From NCBI GenBank assembly GCA_030549175.1, contig JAUKUA010000005.1, positions 1,922,001 to 1,986,000 on the forward strand: a stretch of 64,000 bases of DNA, given 5' to 3'. Below are positions 37,616 to 50,218 of the stretch, one piece after another. A program made the position numbers and the translations under genes. Under the pieces are notes generated by a model, which made no database searches, was not told the origin of the DNA, and worked only from the letters and a program-made list of their open reading frames with translations. The stretch's first letter is position 1. Each line of letters starts with the position of its first letter. The DNA is from Lasiosphaeris hirsuta. Its lineage: Eukaryota; Ascomycota; Sordariomycetes; Sordariales; Lasiosphaeriaceae.

Positions 37616-38823
37616 TGTGTGTGTGAAAAGTGTCATGGGAAACGGAACGGAGAGTTTGGGGAATACGAAATTTGAAGTGTGCGATGGGTAGGTAGTACGT
37701 AGTGGGAAAATAATTCAATGTGTGCCCCCACTGTCGTGATGGGAGAACTGATCATCCAGTACGGATTATGATCCATGGCCACTGGACAAGAGAAATAGCA
37801 AAGGGAGAAAAATACCAAGGCTTGAACTTGGGACGCTTTGAAGTAGAATGAGAAAGGCTTGTGCTTTTCATTGACGTCGGAGGCAGGCCGTCCGGCCAAG
37901 ATTGAGTCGAGGCTAAGGTTGAACAACCAACAATCGGGCAGAGACACATCTTCTTAACTTGTGTCCTCTTCGCCTATCCGCCTGACCCCAATATACGTTG
38001 CACATGACCTTGCACTGCACTCTCATTTCCCTTCCATGGTCTGAGTGATGAGGGTTGCACCCACCAAATGGGCTGTTCACCGCGAGAGTGCCGTGACTTC
38101 ACGCAGTTCGAGGATCGTGAGGGCGCACATCCCAATCCAACCCTGTCCAAGCACAACCCATGCAGGTCCTGCTGTTGTGGGACCTTACTTCTCGGGTCTG
38201 TGCACGAGAATGGCAAAAACGGGGGTAGCTAAACCTAGAATGGCGCAGCCATGGGTACCTTACCTCCTTTCCACTTGAGGTAGGTAGCTAAACTTGTGGA
38301 GAATAGGGGTCAATGAGGATGGTAACACGAGACATTGGGCCAACCAGAGCACGAAATCGGCGGATCATTAATCTCGGCATATCAAAAGATGAAACGACGC
38401 CACAAGGCCTCCCTTGGAGATCAGCGAACGTCCTCATGGGTTGAGAACTTGAGTGGTAAACGGACTTTCGCCGCCTGTTTCGAAACAAATCGTATCACAT
38501 CGTTGCTAGTCAAGTGAAAAAATGTGACTAAAGTTGATGTTCAAAAATGACGCCCCAGACCGCCTTGTACTGATAAATGCAAGGCGATTCAAGAAACGCC
38601 CAAAAATTCGTACAATTAGAAGATTAAATACAATTGTGGTATCTGACGTGCAAATGATGCCGGGCATCCCAAAGCAGCCTTTTGATATCTCTTGGCTCAA
38701 AACCCTAAACCCCCTTTCCCGTACATAGTTTGTCGTAAAAATGCCGTAGCCGTCCAGGCTGTTTATGATGCATGAAAATTCAAGAAGGCAAAGCAGAACA
38801 GAAGTCGACCTTGACTATTTCGT
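36740..38823. other. Intergenic region with GA/GT microsatellite
   Basis: About 2.1 kb between the two GPI-type genes. It includes the dinucleotide repeat at 37581-37625. The stretch 38500-38760 is AT-richer and open on both strands for about 190 nt, but shows no recognisable domain. Confidence 0.5.
37581..37625. repeat. (GA)n(GT)n microsatellite
   Basis: About 16 GA units run directly into about six GT units, giving 45 bp of alternating purine-purine and purine-pyrimidine dinucleotides. Confidence 0.95.
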
Positions 38824-39540
38824 TTAGGCAAGGATGACAGCAACAAGGCCGGCCGCAGCGGCAAGGAAGAGAGAACTGCCCATGGTCGAGGCACCGGCAG
38901 TGACGGTAGCCTTGGGAGGAGTAGTGATGGTGCCATTGCCACCGACCGGCACAGAGGGAGGAGCGCCTGAAGGAGCGGGCCACGCAGCGGTGGGGCACGG
39001 GATCGAGACGGTCTCGTAGATGACGGTGGGGATGACGGTGGTGATCGAAGTCGAGATGGTCTTGACGGAGAAGGTAGGGCAGGCCGGGGCAGCAGCCGAT
39101 GAGGTAGGGGCCCAGGCGCCCCAGCTGGCGGTGCTGTTCTTAGGCCAGGTTCCCCAGCCGGCGCCGGCGGGGGTGCTAGTGGGCCAGGCCTCAGTCACGG
39201 GGGTGGTGGCGGGCCAGTCCTCGGAGACAGGGCAGACAGTCGTCGAAACGGGGACCACCTCGGTGACGACCTTGGTCGAATCGTACGGGCAGTGCGTGAC
39301 GGTGTCGGGGCAGTCGCTGATGGTGTAGGTAGTGGTGCTGTACACAGTGGATGTGGTCCAGGGGATGACGGTGCTCTGGACAACAGTAGAGCGTGCCGGG
39401 CAGTCCGTCACGGTAGGGCCGCAAGACGTGATAGTAGTGTAGTCGGTCGAGTAGACAGTGCTGTCAGGGGCTCCGTGGGGACCATCGTGGGCGTAGGCCA
39501 GAGCAGCACCAGCGACAACAGCGGCAGCAGAGAAACGCAT
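38824..39540 (-). CDS. GPI-anchor-type Ser/Thr-rich cell surface protein
   Basis: Single exon, 238 aa, starting [17 protein letters not shown], a classic short signal peptide. The mature part is Thr/Ser/Val-rich with six repeated xCPxT/xC units ([29 protein letters not shown]), Trp-containing [18 protein letters not shown] motifs, and a Pro/Gly/Thr linker. The hydrophobic tail [16 protein letters not shown] follows small residues (GASTMGSS), matching a GPI signal. It is likely an O-mannosylated wall protein of unknown role. The frame is open upstream to 39753, but the ATG at 39540 begins the recognisable signal peptide and is preceded by a CT/A-rich leader, so it is the better start. Cysteine spacing is regular, suggesting disulphide-stabilised repeats. 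Confidence 0.85.
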   Translation of the reverse strand: MRFSAAAVVAGAALAYAHDGPHGAPDSTVYSTDYTTITSCGPTVTDCPARSTVVQSTVIPWTTSTVYSTTTYTISDCPDTVTHCPYDSTKVVTEVVPVSTTVCPVSEDWPATTPVTEAWPTSTPAGAGWGTWPKNSTASWGAWAPTSSAAAPACPTFSVKTISTSITTVIPTVIYETVSIPCPTAAWPAPSGAPPSVPVGGNGTITTPPKATVTAGASTMGSSLFLAAAAGLVAVILA

Positions 39541-42500
39541 TTTGATTGATGTTGATTCGTAAAACGAAAAAAGTGAGAAAGGTTGGTGGTTGGGGGTTGG
39601 TGAAAAGAATGAACTTGAAGCTAGGAAGCTTTGATAGTTGTTTTTAAAGAGTGGACGACCGAAGTCAAGTGAGTCAAGAGATACTCGAGAGCTGAAATGG
39701 CTTGTTGGGCTAGAGAGAGAGAAAAGGAAGAGTGTGAAGCTGGAGGGAGACACACATAGTTAAATACCTAGGCCATCGGTCACTGGGAGCCAGCATGGAC
39801 CAGGAAATTACCGTCACCGCTCGACCTGCCCAAAGCAAATGGTCCGCTAATCTAGTCGATCCAGGGGCTCGGCGAGCGGCGCCTCTCTGCCGCTCATTGT
39901 CGTTCGTTGTCTTTCGTCTGTTCCTGCAGGGCGGCGGAGCTCTGGGAGGGTGGTAAGGCCCAGGACAGGGGCCTGACCTGCAAGCCATTTCTGGGCTTCA
40001 ACGCCACCCCTCAATTCAGCCCCACCATCTAAAATGGTAGCTACATAGCTGGTGAGCACTCGGGGGGCGCTTGGGGAGCACAGCGCTGTGGTTTCTCTGA
40101 TTTGCCGAATGGCCAATCTCGTTGACCACATGCTGCTCCAGAAATCCAATCCCACGACGTTGCACCCCGAGGAGGAGCCGGGCTGGTCGCGGCGACTTGG
40201 GACTATCTCCGTCAACTACGGATAGTCTGGTGTATATGGTGGTATGTGTCAAGTCCCTTTCGAGTCGGAGGACCCTTAGGGTTACCTGGGGTAATCTGCA
40301 GCCACTTTAGAGCAGCACCGATGATCCAACCGCCAGCGTCTCGCGTCTCCTCTACCTCCACACTCCGGCAACGTTGTTGGTCAAGTGTTAGCGAGCTTGT
40401 CACCATTCTAGAGGCGCAAACGAAGTGATGTTGATACGCTGTAGACACGGCTTTGGTGCTATAGAGTAGCTAGCGTACGATTACGGGCGGTGGATTACGC
40501 TCCAACGCTGGCCAAACTACCACTGGGCAAAGCTTGGTGGTCCGCCACAAAAATAGACGTGCAGGAATGCCATGCAGTCACAACGCCCATCCGTCCTTTT
40601 TTTCTTCTTCTTTCAACGCACCTCAAATCAGCCGCTTCCATCTGCGGGCTGCAAGACATAGGCTAGCCTGCGAGTACCCAAAAGCTGTTGCTGTTGAGGA
40701 ATAAAGAAGAATTCTAGAGACTGGTTCACCAGCAAAGTTTCTGCTGAAGCGTAACATGACCCTGTTACCTCGGGAGATTTGATGGAGGTCACGGCGCCCT
40801 CCCTTTATCAGCGGTCACATTTGATTCGAAATGGATGCAAGCTCTGTCGGCGGCCGATTTTGGAGCTCGACCAAACAAAAGGCAAACAGCCGACACTGTG
40901 AGGATGCAGAAAGGAGGGCTGTCTGAAAGGAGTGAGGTGTTCCTCGTTGAGGGGTTTCTTGCGCTAATGCAGGTACACAACCAAGAAGCCGCCGATGTCT
41001 CTCCCCATTCGACAGCGCGGCTTGCCAGCAGGCGTGACTGGGGCCCTGGCCGAAACACAAGCGAGAGAGGGTTTTGGGGGGCAGTGGCGCATCTTCATCT
41101 CACTGCCCGCTCTTTTCTTAGCTCTTGCGGAGTGCAGCAAAACGCACACGCATGCGGTTGGAGTCACGATCGCCTGGCGACCGAGTTTCTGGAAGATGCG
41201 TTACTCAATTCTGCCTCTTTCCCGGGAACAGGATCAGAATTGACGCGCCACGGCACACACCTCACCTCAAGCTCCGAAGATCTCTGCACCGGCAAAAGGG
41301 ACGATGACGTGAGGAAGGGGACCACGATTCACCATCACAGCCCCCCCTTCCATTTCCGGGTAGGGATTCCTCCTGTTATTTATGTTCTGCCCACCTCGAC
41401 GACCAAGGATCTCCTGCGTGGCTGCGGGCCGCAACCCCCCATGGTTGTGTTTCAACACCATATTTAACGTTTCTGGATCTGGTGCTTGGCGCCGTGATCA
41501 ATATCCCGTTCTGCTGAGGAAATTGGCTCACAATCCACAATTCATGCCCGCTAAAGCTTGCCGTTGAGACTCTTGGTGTTCATTTTGCGAGGTAAGGAGG
41601 CGGTAGGGTGCCGTTGGGCCAACTTCTCGGGTTTCTGGAAGCGGTTGAGTGTGACTTCACACTTCTCTAGTTTCCATCTCGGCATTTTGTCCTTGCAGGC
41701 CACCGTCCAGCACCATCGAATTCCCAGGAGCTTCCCGAGCTGTGGACGTCCTGCTCCCTCTTCGTTGTCTTGTCCCACACCCCGATTTTCCAGAATTAGA
41801 TTCGGCAGAAGGATCTCCAAAGACAGGTCAGTCCAATCTGCCAAGCCGGCAAAATTGAAGTGCTGAGTGGTGCGAATGGGCTGCGAACCCTTCATTAGGA
41901 CGATTCCGCCTACTTCAACAAGGCTCGCGCTGAGGGATAACCACAGCCGAGGATTTCCGAGGGCCTTCCCCTCGTAAAATTCAGAAGACAACGGTGTCTA
42001 TTTGTTTATTTCCCGCTCCTGGCGGCCAGCCATTGGCGACCAGTTGAAGACGGACAGCGCAGTGAGCGCAGACTCATTCAACTCGGTGAAGTATCACTGA
42101 CCGAAATCATGGGGCAAGTGCCCTATGAAATCCAACTCACCCACTTTGTTGCTTGCTATTCCACTGGGCCACGACCTTAGGCCTACATAGTTGACATTCG
42201 AGCTGTGTTAAGAAGCCGTTCACAATGACACAGGTATACCGAGGACAAGAGAGACCATTGAGAGAGAAGAAGAAAACTTAGCTTTTGAGATCGCTGCGAC
42301 TAACGACGCTATGTACAGTTACATTTACCTATAGCCTCAGCATTTGGATACAATTGTACGAACTAGCGCCTGGCTATCCACTACAGATTCCTTCTCTATT
42401 GTTTTATTTTCCGTGGTTGATGAGGAAGTCTGCGAAACGGACTTCTGACGTCGCGGTTGTGTACCCCAAAAGCTGTTTTGAACTACTGACGGGATGCAGT

Positions 42501-44304
42501 TGTACCAATTGCAAGGCTGCTCTCGTTCAGTTTCAGGTGATGGGCCGCCTGAGATGCGGTTCGTGGGTAAGCCTAAATTGACAAATAGAGGAGGCGGCGC
42601 TGTTCACGGGTTTCCAAACACCCCTCAGAGGCTCCGACCAGAAGCTGGATTTACATTTCTACTCGGCACGGTTGTGGGCTTAGTTGGCAGACTCGCCTTT
42701 TATCAAGGCAGTTGGCAACGTGAATATCTTTGGTTCAGCTGATGACAGAATTGTCGGAGACATAACGGGTGCCTAGACATTACGGATACTCCGCAACTAG
42801 GGCCTGCAGCCGACAATGACGAAAACTGCAAGCAAAACCCCATTCATGGCCATGCAAGGCAGTCCGGCAGGCGAAACTCCTCGATGGGAGATAAGCTTTA
42901 TCGGTTTGAACGTCAGCCAGTCTCGAGCCCTGGAGGACAAGTCACCCCATTACCTACCTTACCCCACGTCAGGATTTGGGGCTCCTACGAGGGGAACACT
43001 GCCCCCCTAACGAACCCCGAGACTCGCCGCATAAACGCCCTAGATACCATGCGCGAATACCTTCCAAGGCAGTGAGGACAGCTAGCAAACCAGACCGGTT
43101 CATGATCGCCCGACAATGACGCGCAACCCGAGCGAGGGCGGTAAGGAAGCATGGAAGATGTTGTTCTAGATGCTCAATGCAACCGGGAACAGCGCCGCCG
43201 TCTAAAGAAGCACTTGCCAAACCGATGGGGAGTTGCTGGAGGCTGCCAGCGACCTGGAGCTTCAGTGCTTTAGAGTCGTGGAGTCCTAGGAGGCCCCACG
43301 GGGCCCGAGAACGCCTGTGCCACGAGTTCGGCAAGTATGACGAGCAGGCCGAATTGCGACAGCTCGCGGGAGCCCGCACACCTCAGTAGTCACGACACAC
43401 GGCTGGTGCTTCCATGCCAACGATTGGCCCCCTGCCAGCCCTGCCAGGCCAGTTCTCGAGGCCTCTCCTCATTGGGACCGACTGGTTGGACGACCTGGAG
43501 CGGTCCTCGCCTGGGGAAATACTAAGCCCCTGCGCAGCAAATGCGCAGCTGCTCGGGATGTCGACCTTCACCAGGCTCGTCGTCAAAACCGGCCGTTGCC
43601 CCTCACACTCCCCACCGTCCAAGTTAGATTTCGTGTGTCCTTCCTGTCCAATCTGCGGAACCATGCCTCACACGGCTCCAAATTTCGGGTTCTCGTGCTT
43701 TTTGCGCATAAACTCATGACAGCGACTTGGTGTTGGTGCCGTATTTCATCCCTCCCTTCCCCTTGTCGACAGCTGTCTGCCCGGCCGTTGGGGTTTCAGC
43801 GCTTAGCGGCAGGCAGCCTGCGCGAGGCTGTGGTTCGCCCTCACATCTTCACATCTCTTGATATTGTTCCTTATCGGCCTTAGACTTCAAGGCGTCCTTT
43901 TTACTGTGAACTATATCATCCTGTCACCGCCGCCGCCTTCACTGCCTTTTTGCAATCAACACGCATTGAAAGAGGCCGCCTCGCCCATATATACTCACCA
44001 CCACGCTCTAGGCAGGGCTCGAGACATAGCTGTGCTGCCTGCGGAGGCCGCCAACCAGGCCACCCAGACACATAGCCAACACACTTCCACGGCCTTCTGC
44101 CACCCCGTCACAGACCAGCTGACGGGCTCCCTCCTCGATCCGTTGGTGAGAATCTTCTTTTCTCGCCCGAGAACTGAGGTTAACCATAGTTCAGACACTG
44201 TCACGCGTCACTGAGACAATTTGTTCTGAATCTGTCAGGAACTGACTGACGCTAATAACGCCTCCCCTTCACTCCCACCCCGTTGTGATCTCGTCGACGG
44301 CATC
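39541..44304. other. 4.8-kb gene-poor gap
   Basis: It contains the promoter of the GPI-type gene (a TATA-like TTAAATA near 39760-39766 on this strand) and the long CT-rich leader of the zinc-finger gene (about 43860-44304). The largest frames, at 40835-41467 (+) and 41551-41991 (-), show no family features. I see no transposon ends or RNA gene. Confidence 0.5.
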
Positions 44305-47012
44305 ATGGCTTCGGCCCTAGCCGGGGCAGGTGTTGCTGCCGCCGCCGCCGCCGCCGCCACCGGGCCGCAGATTTGCCATTACTGCCGGAAGTCCTTCCCT
44401 CGCCTCTGCGACTTGAATAAACACGCCAAGTCTCACAGTCGCCCCTTCAAATGTTCATTCACAACCTGCAAATACCATGAGCAAGGCTGGCCAACGGCAA
44501 AAGAGCTAGAGCGGCACGTCAACGACAAGCATTCATCCTCCCCCAGGACCTTCCATTGTTTGTTTCCGTCTTGCTCGTACGAGTCAAAGCGAGAATCCAA
44601 CTGCAAGCAACATATGGAGAAAAAACATGAATGGAAATACATTAGAAGCAAGTCAAATGGAAAACGTGTCACCGTACAGCCAGGGTCCCACCTGGAAGAA
44701 GCTTCTCCCATCACAGCGCCCGGCTCTCGCATCAACCCGACAATTCCTAAACCCTTGTCCATGCATCCCTTCGGGCCAGATTTCGTCCTCTTCCCGGACA
44801 GTGCCGACCACTCGATGGGGCTAGGTGAAGATGAAGATGACCTCGGTCTCGGTTACAGCCACCCCCAAGACCACGATTCACAAACTTTCATCCCCTGGAC
44901 GTCGCCAACAACCCGTATGCGGAAAAACCAGTATATGCTTGATACATTTTCCCAGACTTACAGCGGCACTCCTGAGAGGCCTATTACACAGTCGGACATG
45001 GCAATTGACCCAGATCTCCCCCGCTACAGCCCGCTGCCGGCACCAGGCTACCGAAGTCTTGACGATCCTGGGATGGGTGTCGTCGGCACTTCTGTCAAGC
45101 CAGAAGCGGCTGGTATGGCGATGGATCAGGTCTCGTCGTGGGCTGGGGGGAGTGACACAGGCTCCACACCTGATGACTCGCCCTCGGGGGGACGAAATCC
45201 CTCTACGGCCTATAGCTCACAGTTCCATACGCCTCAGAACGATAGCTACGATTTTGGTGGCCCCTCGCGGCCAGGACCTCAAAAAGGCTGGACCCCGCCC
45301 AAGCTGCGTCGGCGTGGCTCAGAAGAAGACGACCGCCGTCCGGAAAAAAAGCTGAAGTCCACTGCGGTAGAGGAATTCACAGACACCAACATGCCCGATA
45401 TATTCCGGTTCGCCCACCCACAAATCTAGTAGGTCAAGATCTTAGACATCTGCTCCTCCAGATCGCTTTGTTGCAGTATGGAGACGGTTACTAACATCTG
45501 GCGAATAGTGATAGGGACCAAAAAGAGAAGTACTCACCTTGTCATTCCGCGCACCGGGACATTTCTACCCTCGTGTGAGTTCAAGAGCCAACTACTGTGC
45601 ACACGATTGTTGCTAAAGTTTGCAGACGGCACCTCGGAAGACCTGCGCATCGCCTCAAGGTAACTAAGGAAACCATATCATCTTTCGACATCGAAGACGA
45701 CGATTACCACCATCCCAAAATCGGTGTCTGTCGGCGATGCTGGCGACAGTTTCATGATCGGTATGAATTTGATAGCCATGCTGCTAGCAACTGTGAGAAG
45801 GTGTCGAAGGGCAAACGAGAAAAGTGGCAGATTCTATACGACAGCTTCACACCACTCGTCAATTCGGATGGGGAATTTGAGGCTCCAAATATTGCCCCAT
45901 TGCACTTTAATCTAGGCGACAACCCAGAGCAATCGAGAGAATCGCCTAGCCGTCGAAGTAGCTTCTTTGCCGGTGGTGTTGAGGATGCTACTTGGGACGA
46001 GCATGCATCCCCTCCCACTTCTGTGCCATCTCCTGCCGCCTTCTTCCCGAGATCCTCCGCCCCGCCGACTTCCGCCCCCGGTGGTACTTCGGATTCCATC
46101 ATTGACGAGCGCGAAAGACTTCAGAGGGAGAACAACGCACTGCTAGAACGAAACCAGCAACTCGAGAAGATGGCTACAGCTCTTATCGTCCGGCAAATGT
46201 ACCAAGAATTCAACGGTGCTGCCGCAGGCCCATCCAGCGACCAGCTGACATTGAGTGCAAGAGACTCGACGGGCCCGGGGGCTTCGGCCGCCGGCCGGCC
46301 CACGATGCAACTTACCAGTCCCGGAGCAGCGACATCAAGCTCAAAGGATTCCTCGGACCGTGACAGCCTCGTCGTTGGCATGGGCTCCCAGCCCGAGAAC
46401 GTCAACATACAGGGCTTGATGGATGAGCCACAAGAGAACTTATCCAGGCAAAATTCGGGCCTGAGTTCGGCTTCCCGGTCCACTATCCACCATGTCACTA
46501 CAAGCCCGCCCCCGCTCCCGGATGATTTCCCCGTTAACGGCGAGGATGGCGCCGATGAAGAAAACCACCCCAGAGAGAGTACCCCAAACCGGAAGCCGGC
46601 CACCTCTATCCCAGACTCTGGCTATGATAGCAATCATCGGTACGGCAGCTTCGGCGAGGCCGGGTTTATGCACGGGGTCCACCACCAGGGTCACCATCGT
46701 AACAGCAGCAGCATATCCACGATCCCTTATCACCAACACGGCCACCACCACGGCACCATGGCCGATGGAGGGGGGCCATCGGCCAGCGCGCACAGTTCTG
46801 GAATTACCTGGGCGGACCCTTTTGCCGCGCCGCAACCAGCCCATCCGGCAATAGGACACATAGGGGATATGGCGCCGCAGCATCATCAGCAACACCACCA
46901 AAATACGTTTATGCCTCAGGAGCAAGAGGCCCCGCATGCCGATTCGGCGTATGACGAGTTTACGCAGTTTTTGAACCTCGAGGGCCCGTTTTTCGATTTC
47001 AGCAAAGATTAG
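44305..47012 (+). CDS. C2H2 zinc-finger protein, probable transcription factor
   Basis: Three exons (44305-45428, 45509-45574, 45626-47012) join to 858 aa. After a poly-Ala N-terminus (eight Ala in a row) come three C2H2 fingers at residues 24-120 (CHYCRKSF..H..H; CSFTTC..H..H; CLFPSC..H..H). A long disordered middle follows, with a basic cluster near 350 (PKLRRRG, PEKKLK). A fourth, atypical Cys/His module is assembled across the exons (CHSAHRDISTLVRHLGRPAH, then CRRCWRQF..H..C). The second half has a leucine-zipper-like coiled coil (ERLQRENNALLERNQQLEK) and a His-rich region (HHQGHHRN, HHHGT). Middle exon 2 is only 66 nt and its GT|GTGAGT donor restores the frame. The arrangement fits a nuclear DNA-binding regulator; target and process are unknown. 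Confidence 0.85.
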
Positions 47013-47949
47013 GCACTCTGTAGAACCAGGGGCGGCGGCGGCATTATCAGGCGGTATTTTCCTCTACTTGATCTGGCAATTCCATTTTTGTATACGCCTT
47101 CAGGGGGCTTCCCAGCTATGCTTTGGCCATGTATATCTCCTTTTGTTTGCTCATGGTCTCGTCTCCTGCTCTGGCGTGGTCGGGCATTACATAGATGGGT
47201 GGACGTGGGCATTTTCGTCTTGTATCATAGAATGGGAGTTCCGGGCTGGGCTGTGCCTATGTCTTTCTTTGGCGGTTGTATTGGCTTGGGGGGCATGTGG
47301 GCCAACACGATGGCGTTACGGATGTATGAACCAGAGGTGGATTGGTGCGGGGGATGATCTCTGCTTTGTTTCCTGCGTAGTTATTAGAGATGGCTGATGC
47401 CTTGTACGAGTGTGATGAGTGTATGCGGAAGAAAAGGGGGGTTGCTTTCAAGATCTGCTCTCATTCCTGGTGGTAAATCTTTATCAATTTCATGCATTTC
47501 GGAGTTTTGGGTTCATGGTGGTAACGTGGTCGTCAGTTCCACTTTTGTTTAAAAACACCAGGTATCTATATCTATACACCAGTTAAGCTTGCGCCAGGAT
47601 CAGTGCACACCACTTGAGCTGTTTCTTTTCAACAACGCCCGACCGCTCAAGATGGAGAGGATAAGGAACAAAACGACGTAGAAAACCATGAGTAAAAGAT
47701 TCCCAAGCGCCATATCGGAAAATGTATCCTGAGGACCTCAGCAGCTATCTTTGAAGAAACCAAACTCCATGCAAACCAAACGTGCAGTTCGATATATACA
47801 CGCCACCCACCAACCTATATACGATATGTATACCCGGACCTGCATCTGAAGAAAAGCCCCATGCATGCGCTCTGGCGGCGCTAGTTACAATGACATGCGA
47901 TTTTCCCCTTTTCCATAGCCAATCCGCCTCCACCGCCAATCATACCTTT
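47013..47949. other. Convergent intergenic region
   Basis: About 940 bp between the zinc-finger gene stop and the chitin deacetylase stop. It presumably consists of two 3' UTRs; no coding frame is supported. Confidence 0.5.
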
Positions 47950-50218
47950 CTAGATGCAGTAGCCGTAATCCTTTTGACAGCCCAGAATGGATAGACAGCT
48001 GATTGTGTTTGTCGCGCACTGATTTGATGGCCCACAGCATGCCCCAAAAGTACTCCCAGCGCAAGTCTGCAGACTTTGTGCTCCGCACTGGCCATTTGAA
48101 CTGACGGCAAGGGGCTGCGCAGGCGAGGTTCCTGCCGGCGCTGGCGCGAAAACCGATGTTAGCTTATGAATATGCCTCGGCTGGATCGAAAGGGGAGCTT
48201 CTGGTAAACATTTGACGTCAAAGACGGTGTTGGCGTTCCGCAAAAAAAAGAAAAAGAAAGGGAAAAAAAAAAAAAAAGAGAAATAGGAGCTCACTGAATC
48301 TTCAACCGTAGGTGAGAGACAACTTACGCGACGCAGAGGTAGGAGAAGTTGCTATGCCTTCGCACGAGCCAAATGACGTCTGACAGCCATTCTCCACAAG
48401 GCAGTAATCATCGCCGGTACCACAATACCCGAATATAGAGCAGCAAGCGCCAAAGCGAGTGCCAGCACACGTCACCCCGTTCCCGCAGGTTCCGTCTTTG
48501 CTTGCCCCCCAGTACCTGTGGGCCGGAGAGAGATGGTGGTCCTGGTTGCCTGGCTTGTCGAGGTCGTCGGTAGAGCTGTGGTCTGTATTGTTGTGGTACG
48601 GCCGGCCGTCGCTGTTGTAGGAAACGGGATGGTCGAGCGAGTTGAGACAGTCGTTCGGATAGAAACAGTAGTACGGCTAGTGGTCGTCGAGGTCGAAGGG
48701 AGTGGGATCGTGGACCGAGTTGGGACAGTCGTTCGGATGGAAACTGACGTGCTGGATTTAGGCGTCGACTGAGGTACTGAGGTGGGGACCAAGGACTTGG
48801 ATGGACCAGCACGGTACCAGTTGGCAGGAGGATCTCCTAGACACTCTCCCACTGTGACTGACCTATAGCCATTGGAAAACAGGGAGGTCAGGATATAGTC
48901 GGTCAGGTTGTGTACAATCGTCGTGTGGATGTCATGCTCAATCTGCAAAAAGCTGTCTTTAGAAGGGTCTGAAGTCTTCATCGCTTGATCCCAGATATCC
49001 TTGCTGTTTTGAATAAGCTTCGGAGTGTCATTAAGGTATCCCGCTGTGTCCAAATCGAAATATATCGTGTGATAGCCAAGCGTCGAGAGGATATTTTCGC
49101 AGTTCTTCCCACATATGGAATACGGCGGTCTTGTAGCATTCATGTTAGCGAAAACATGTTCAATTGAGATATGGGGGTTGTTTTACCTCATATAAGTCGG
49201 GAAAAAGCCCAGGATAGAGTTGAGTGCAATTTCGTTCCACACCATTTGATTTGTGAACTGGGTGTTGGTCATCTGGCTCGCATTTTCATGAGACCAAGTA
49301 TGGCTAGCGATTTGATGACCCTCTGCATGCATTCGCTAAGGAGTCACGTTAGCGTAAGAGAGACTGGCTAGTAAACAACAGCAACAACAACATGAAGCTC
49401 TCCTACCCTGATGATGGCCGGATATATGGTGCTCGGGTCATTGATCATGCCCTTGCCGATATTGTTTCCAGTGATAAAGAAAGTTGCCTTTGCGCCGTAA
49501 CTCTAGAAATCCATGTGTAAGCTTCAGGGGGCACGATATCCAGCACATTCCATGCCTACACACCTTTAGCTTGTCAAGAAGGTCGCTGGTATATAGGTAC
49601 GGCCCGTCGTCAAAGGTCAGAGCAATATCGCCAACTTTCACACACTCGTAAATGCCAGCACCGCCATAGAGTGTGGTTCCAAGCTTTGGTCGGGGAACAC
49701 TAAATGTGTCTTCACCAGCAGGCTTTTTGTTCTGCAGTTTGGGGGTCAGCAATAGAAGAGGCAGATGGCAGATTGCAGATTGCAGAGAAGCAGGAAACCC
49801 ACCCCGTCACAGCCGGAACCATAGTTGATTTGGCAATCGGGGGCATTACAATAAACTGGCGTTTTCCCGCACCATCTAATGAAGGGATTAGCTGGCTAGG
49901 GGCTTCATGGGCTAAGGTGACAATAACAAACCCTTCAGACGAGCAGCAGTATCCTGGAGCACAGCTGCCAAACTTGGCTCCGCATTGACCGTCAGTATTG
50001 TCATCGATTTGGCGGCTCCTCAGGCTTCCTTGTCGCCTAGCAGGCCCCAATGGCTGCTTTGGGACGCCTGGTACATTTGCTACCATTGCCTGGCGCATCC
50101 GCATGTCGCCCAAGAACCTCCTTCCCCCCACAAGCTTGGGTACATGTTGACCTTCGTGATGGCCATGGGCAGTTGCCAAGCCAAGCAAGGCGGCGAGGAG
50201 AGCAGAAGACAGCTTCAT
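47950..50218 (-). CDS. CE4 chitin deacetylase with three CBM18 modules; one frame break
   Basis: Secreted polysaccharide deacetylase. Exons: 49932-50218, 49803-49875, 49564-49731, 49407-49502, 49187-49335, 48328-49129, 47950-48140. Signal peptide MKLSSALLAALLGLATAHG; N-terminal CBM18 (GQCGAKFGSCAPGYCCSSEGWCG, across the first intron); NodB domain with TFDDGP (catalytic and metal Asp), SHTWSH (metal His pair), MRPPYS; then a Ser/Thr/Pro linker and two C-terminal CBM18 (CGNGVTCAGTRFGACCS; CAGSTFGACCGPSNQCA). The linker frame and the following CBM18 frame differ: the linker frame hits TGA at 48472. One extra G in the G6 run (48505-48510), or loss of a 20-nt GT..AG segment (48496-48515), restores one frame. 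The activity removes acetyl from chitin in the wall; CBM18 modules bind chitin. Family assignment is firm; intactness is not. Confidence 0.85.
48241..48285. repeat. A-rich homopolymer tract inside an intron
   Basis: Nearly pure A with scattered G, on the plus strand. It is a T-rich tract in the last intron of the minus-strand chitin deacetylase gene, between the two C-terminal CBM18 modules. Confidence 0.8.

Noticed and set aside
39541..39753. N-terminal extension of the GPI-type protein
   Set aside because: It would place a second hydrophobic stretch before an already complete signal peptide; it lies in the leader.
40835..41467. 210-codon plus-strand frame in the 4.8-kb gap
   Set aside because: No family resemblance, and all three plus-strand frames are similarly open there.
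41551..41991. 146-codon minus-strand frame
   Set aside because: No recognisable domain, membrane segment or splice continuity.
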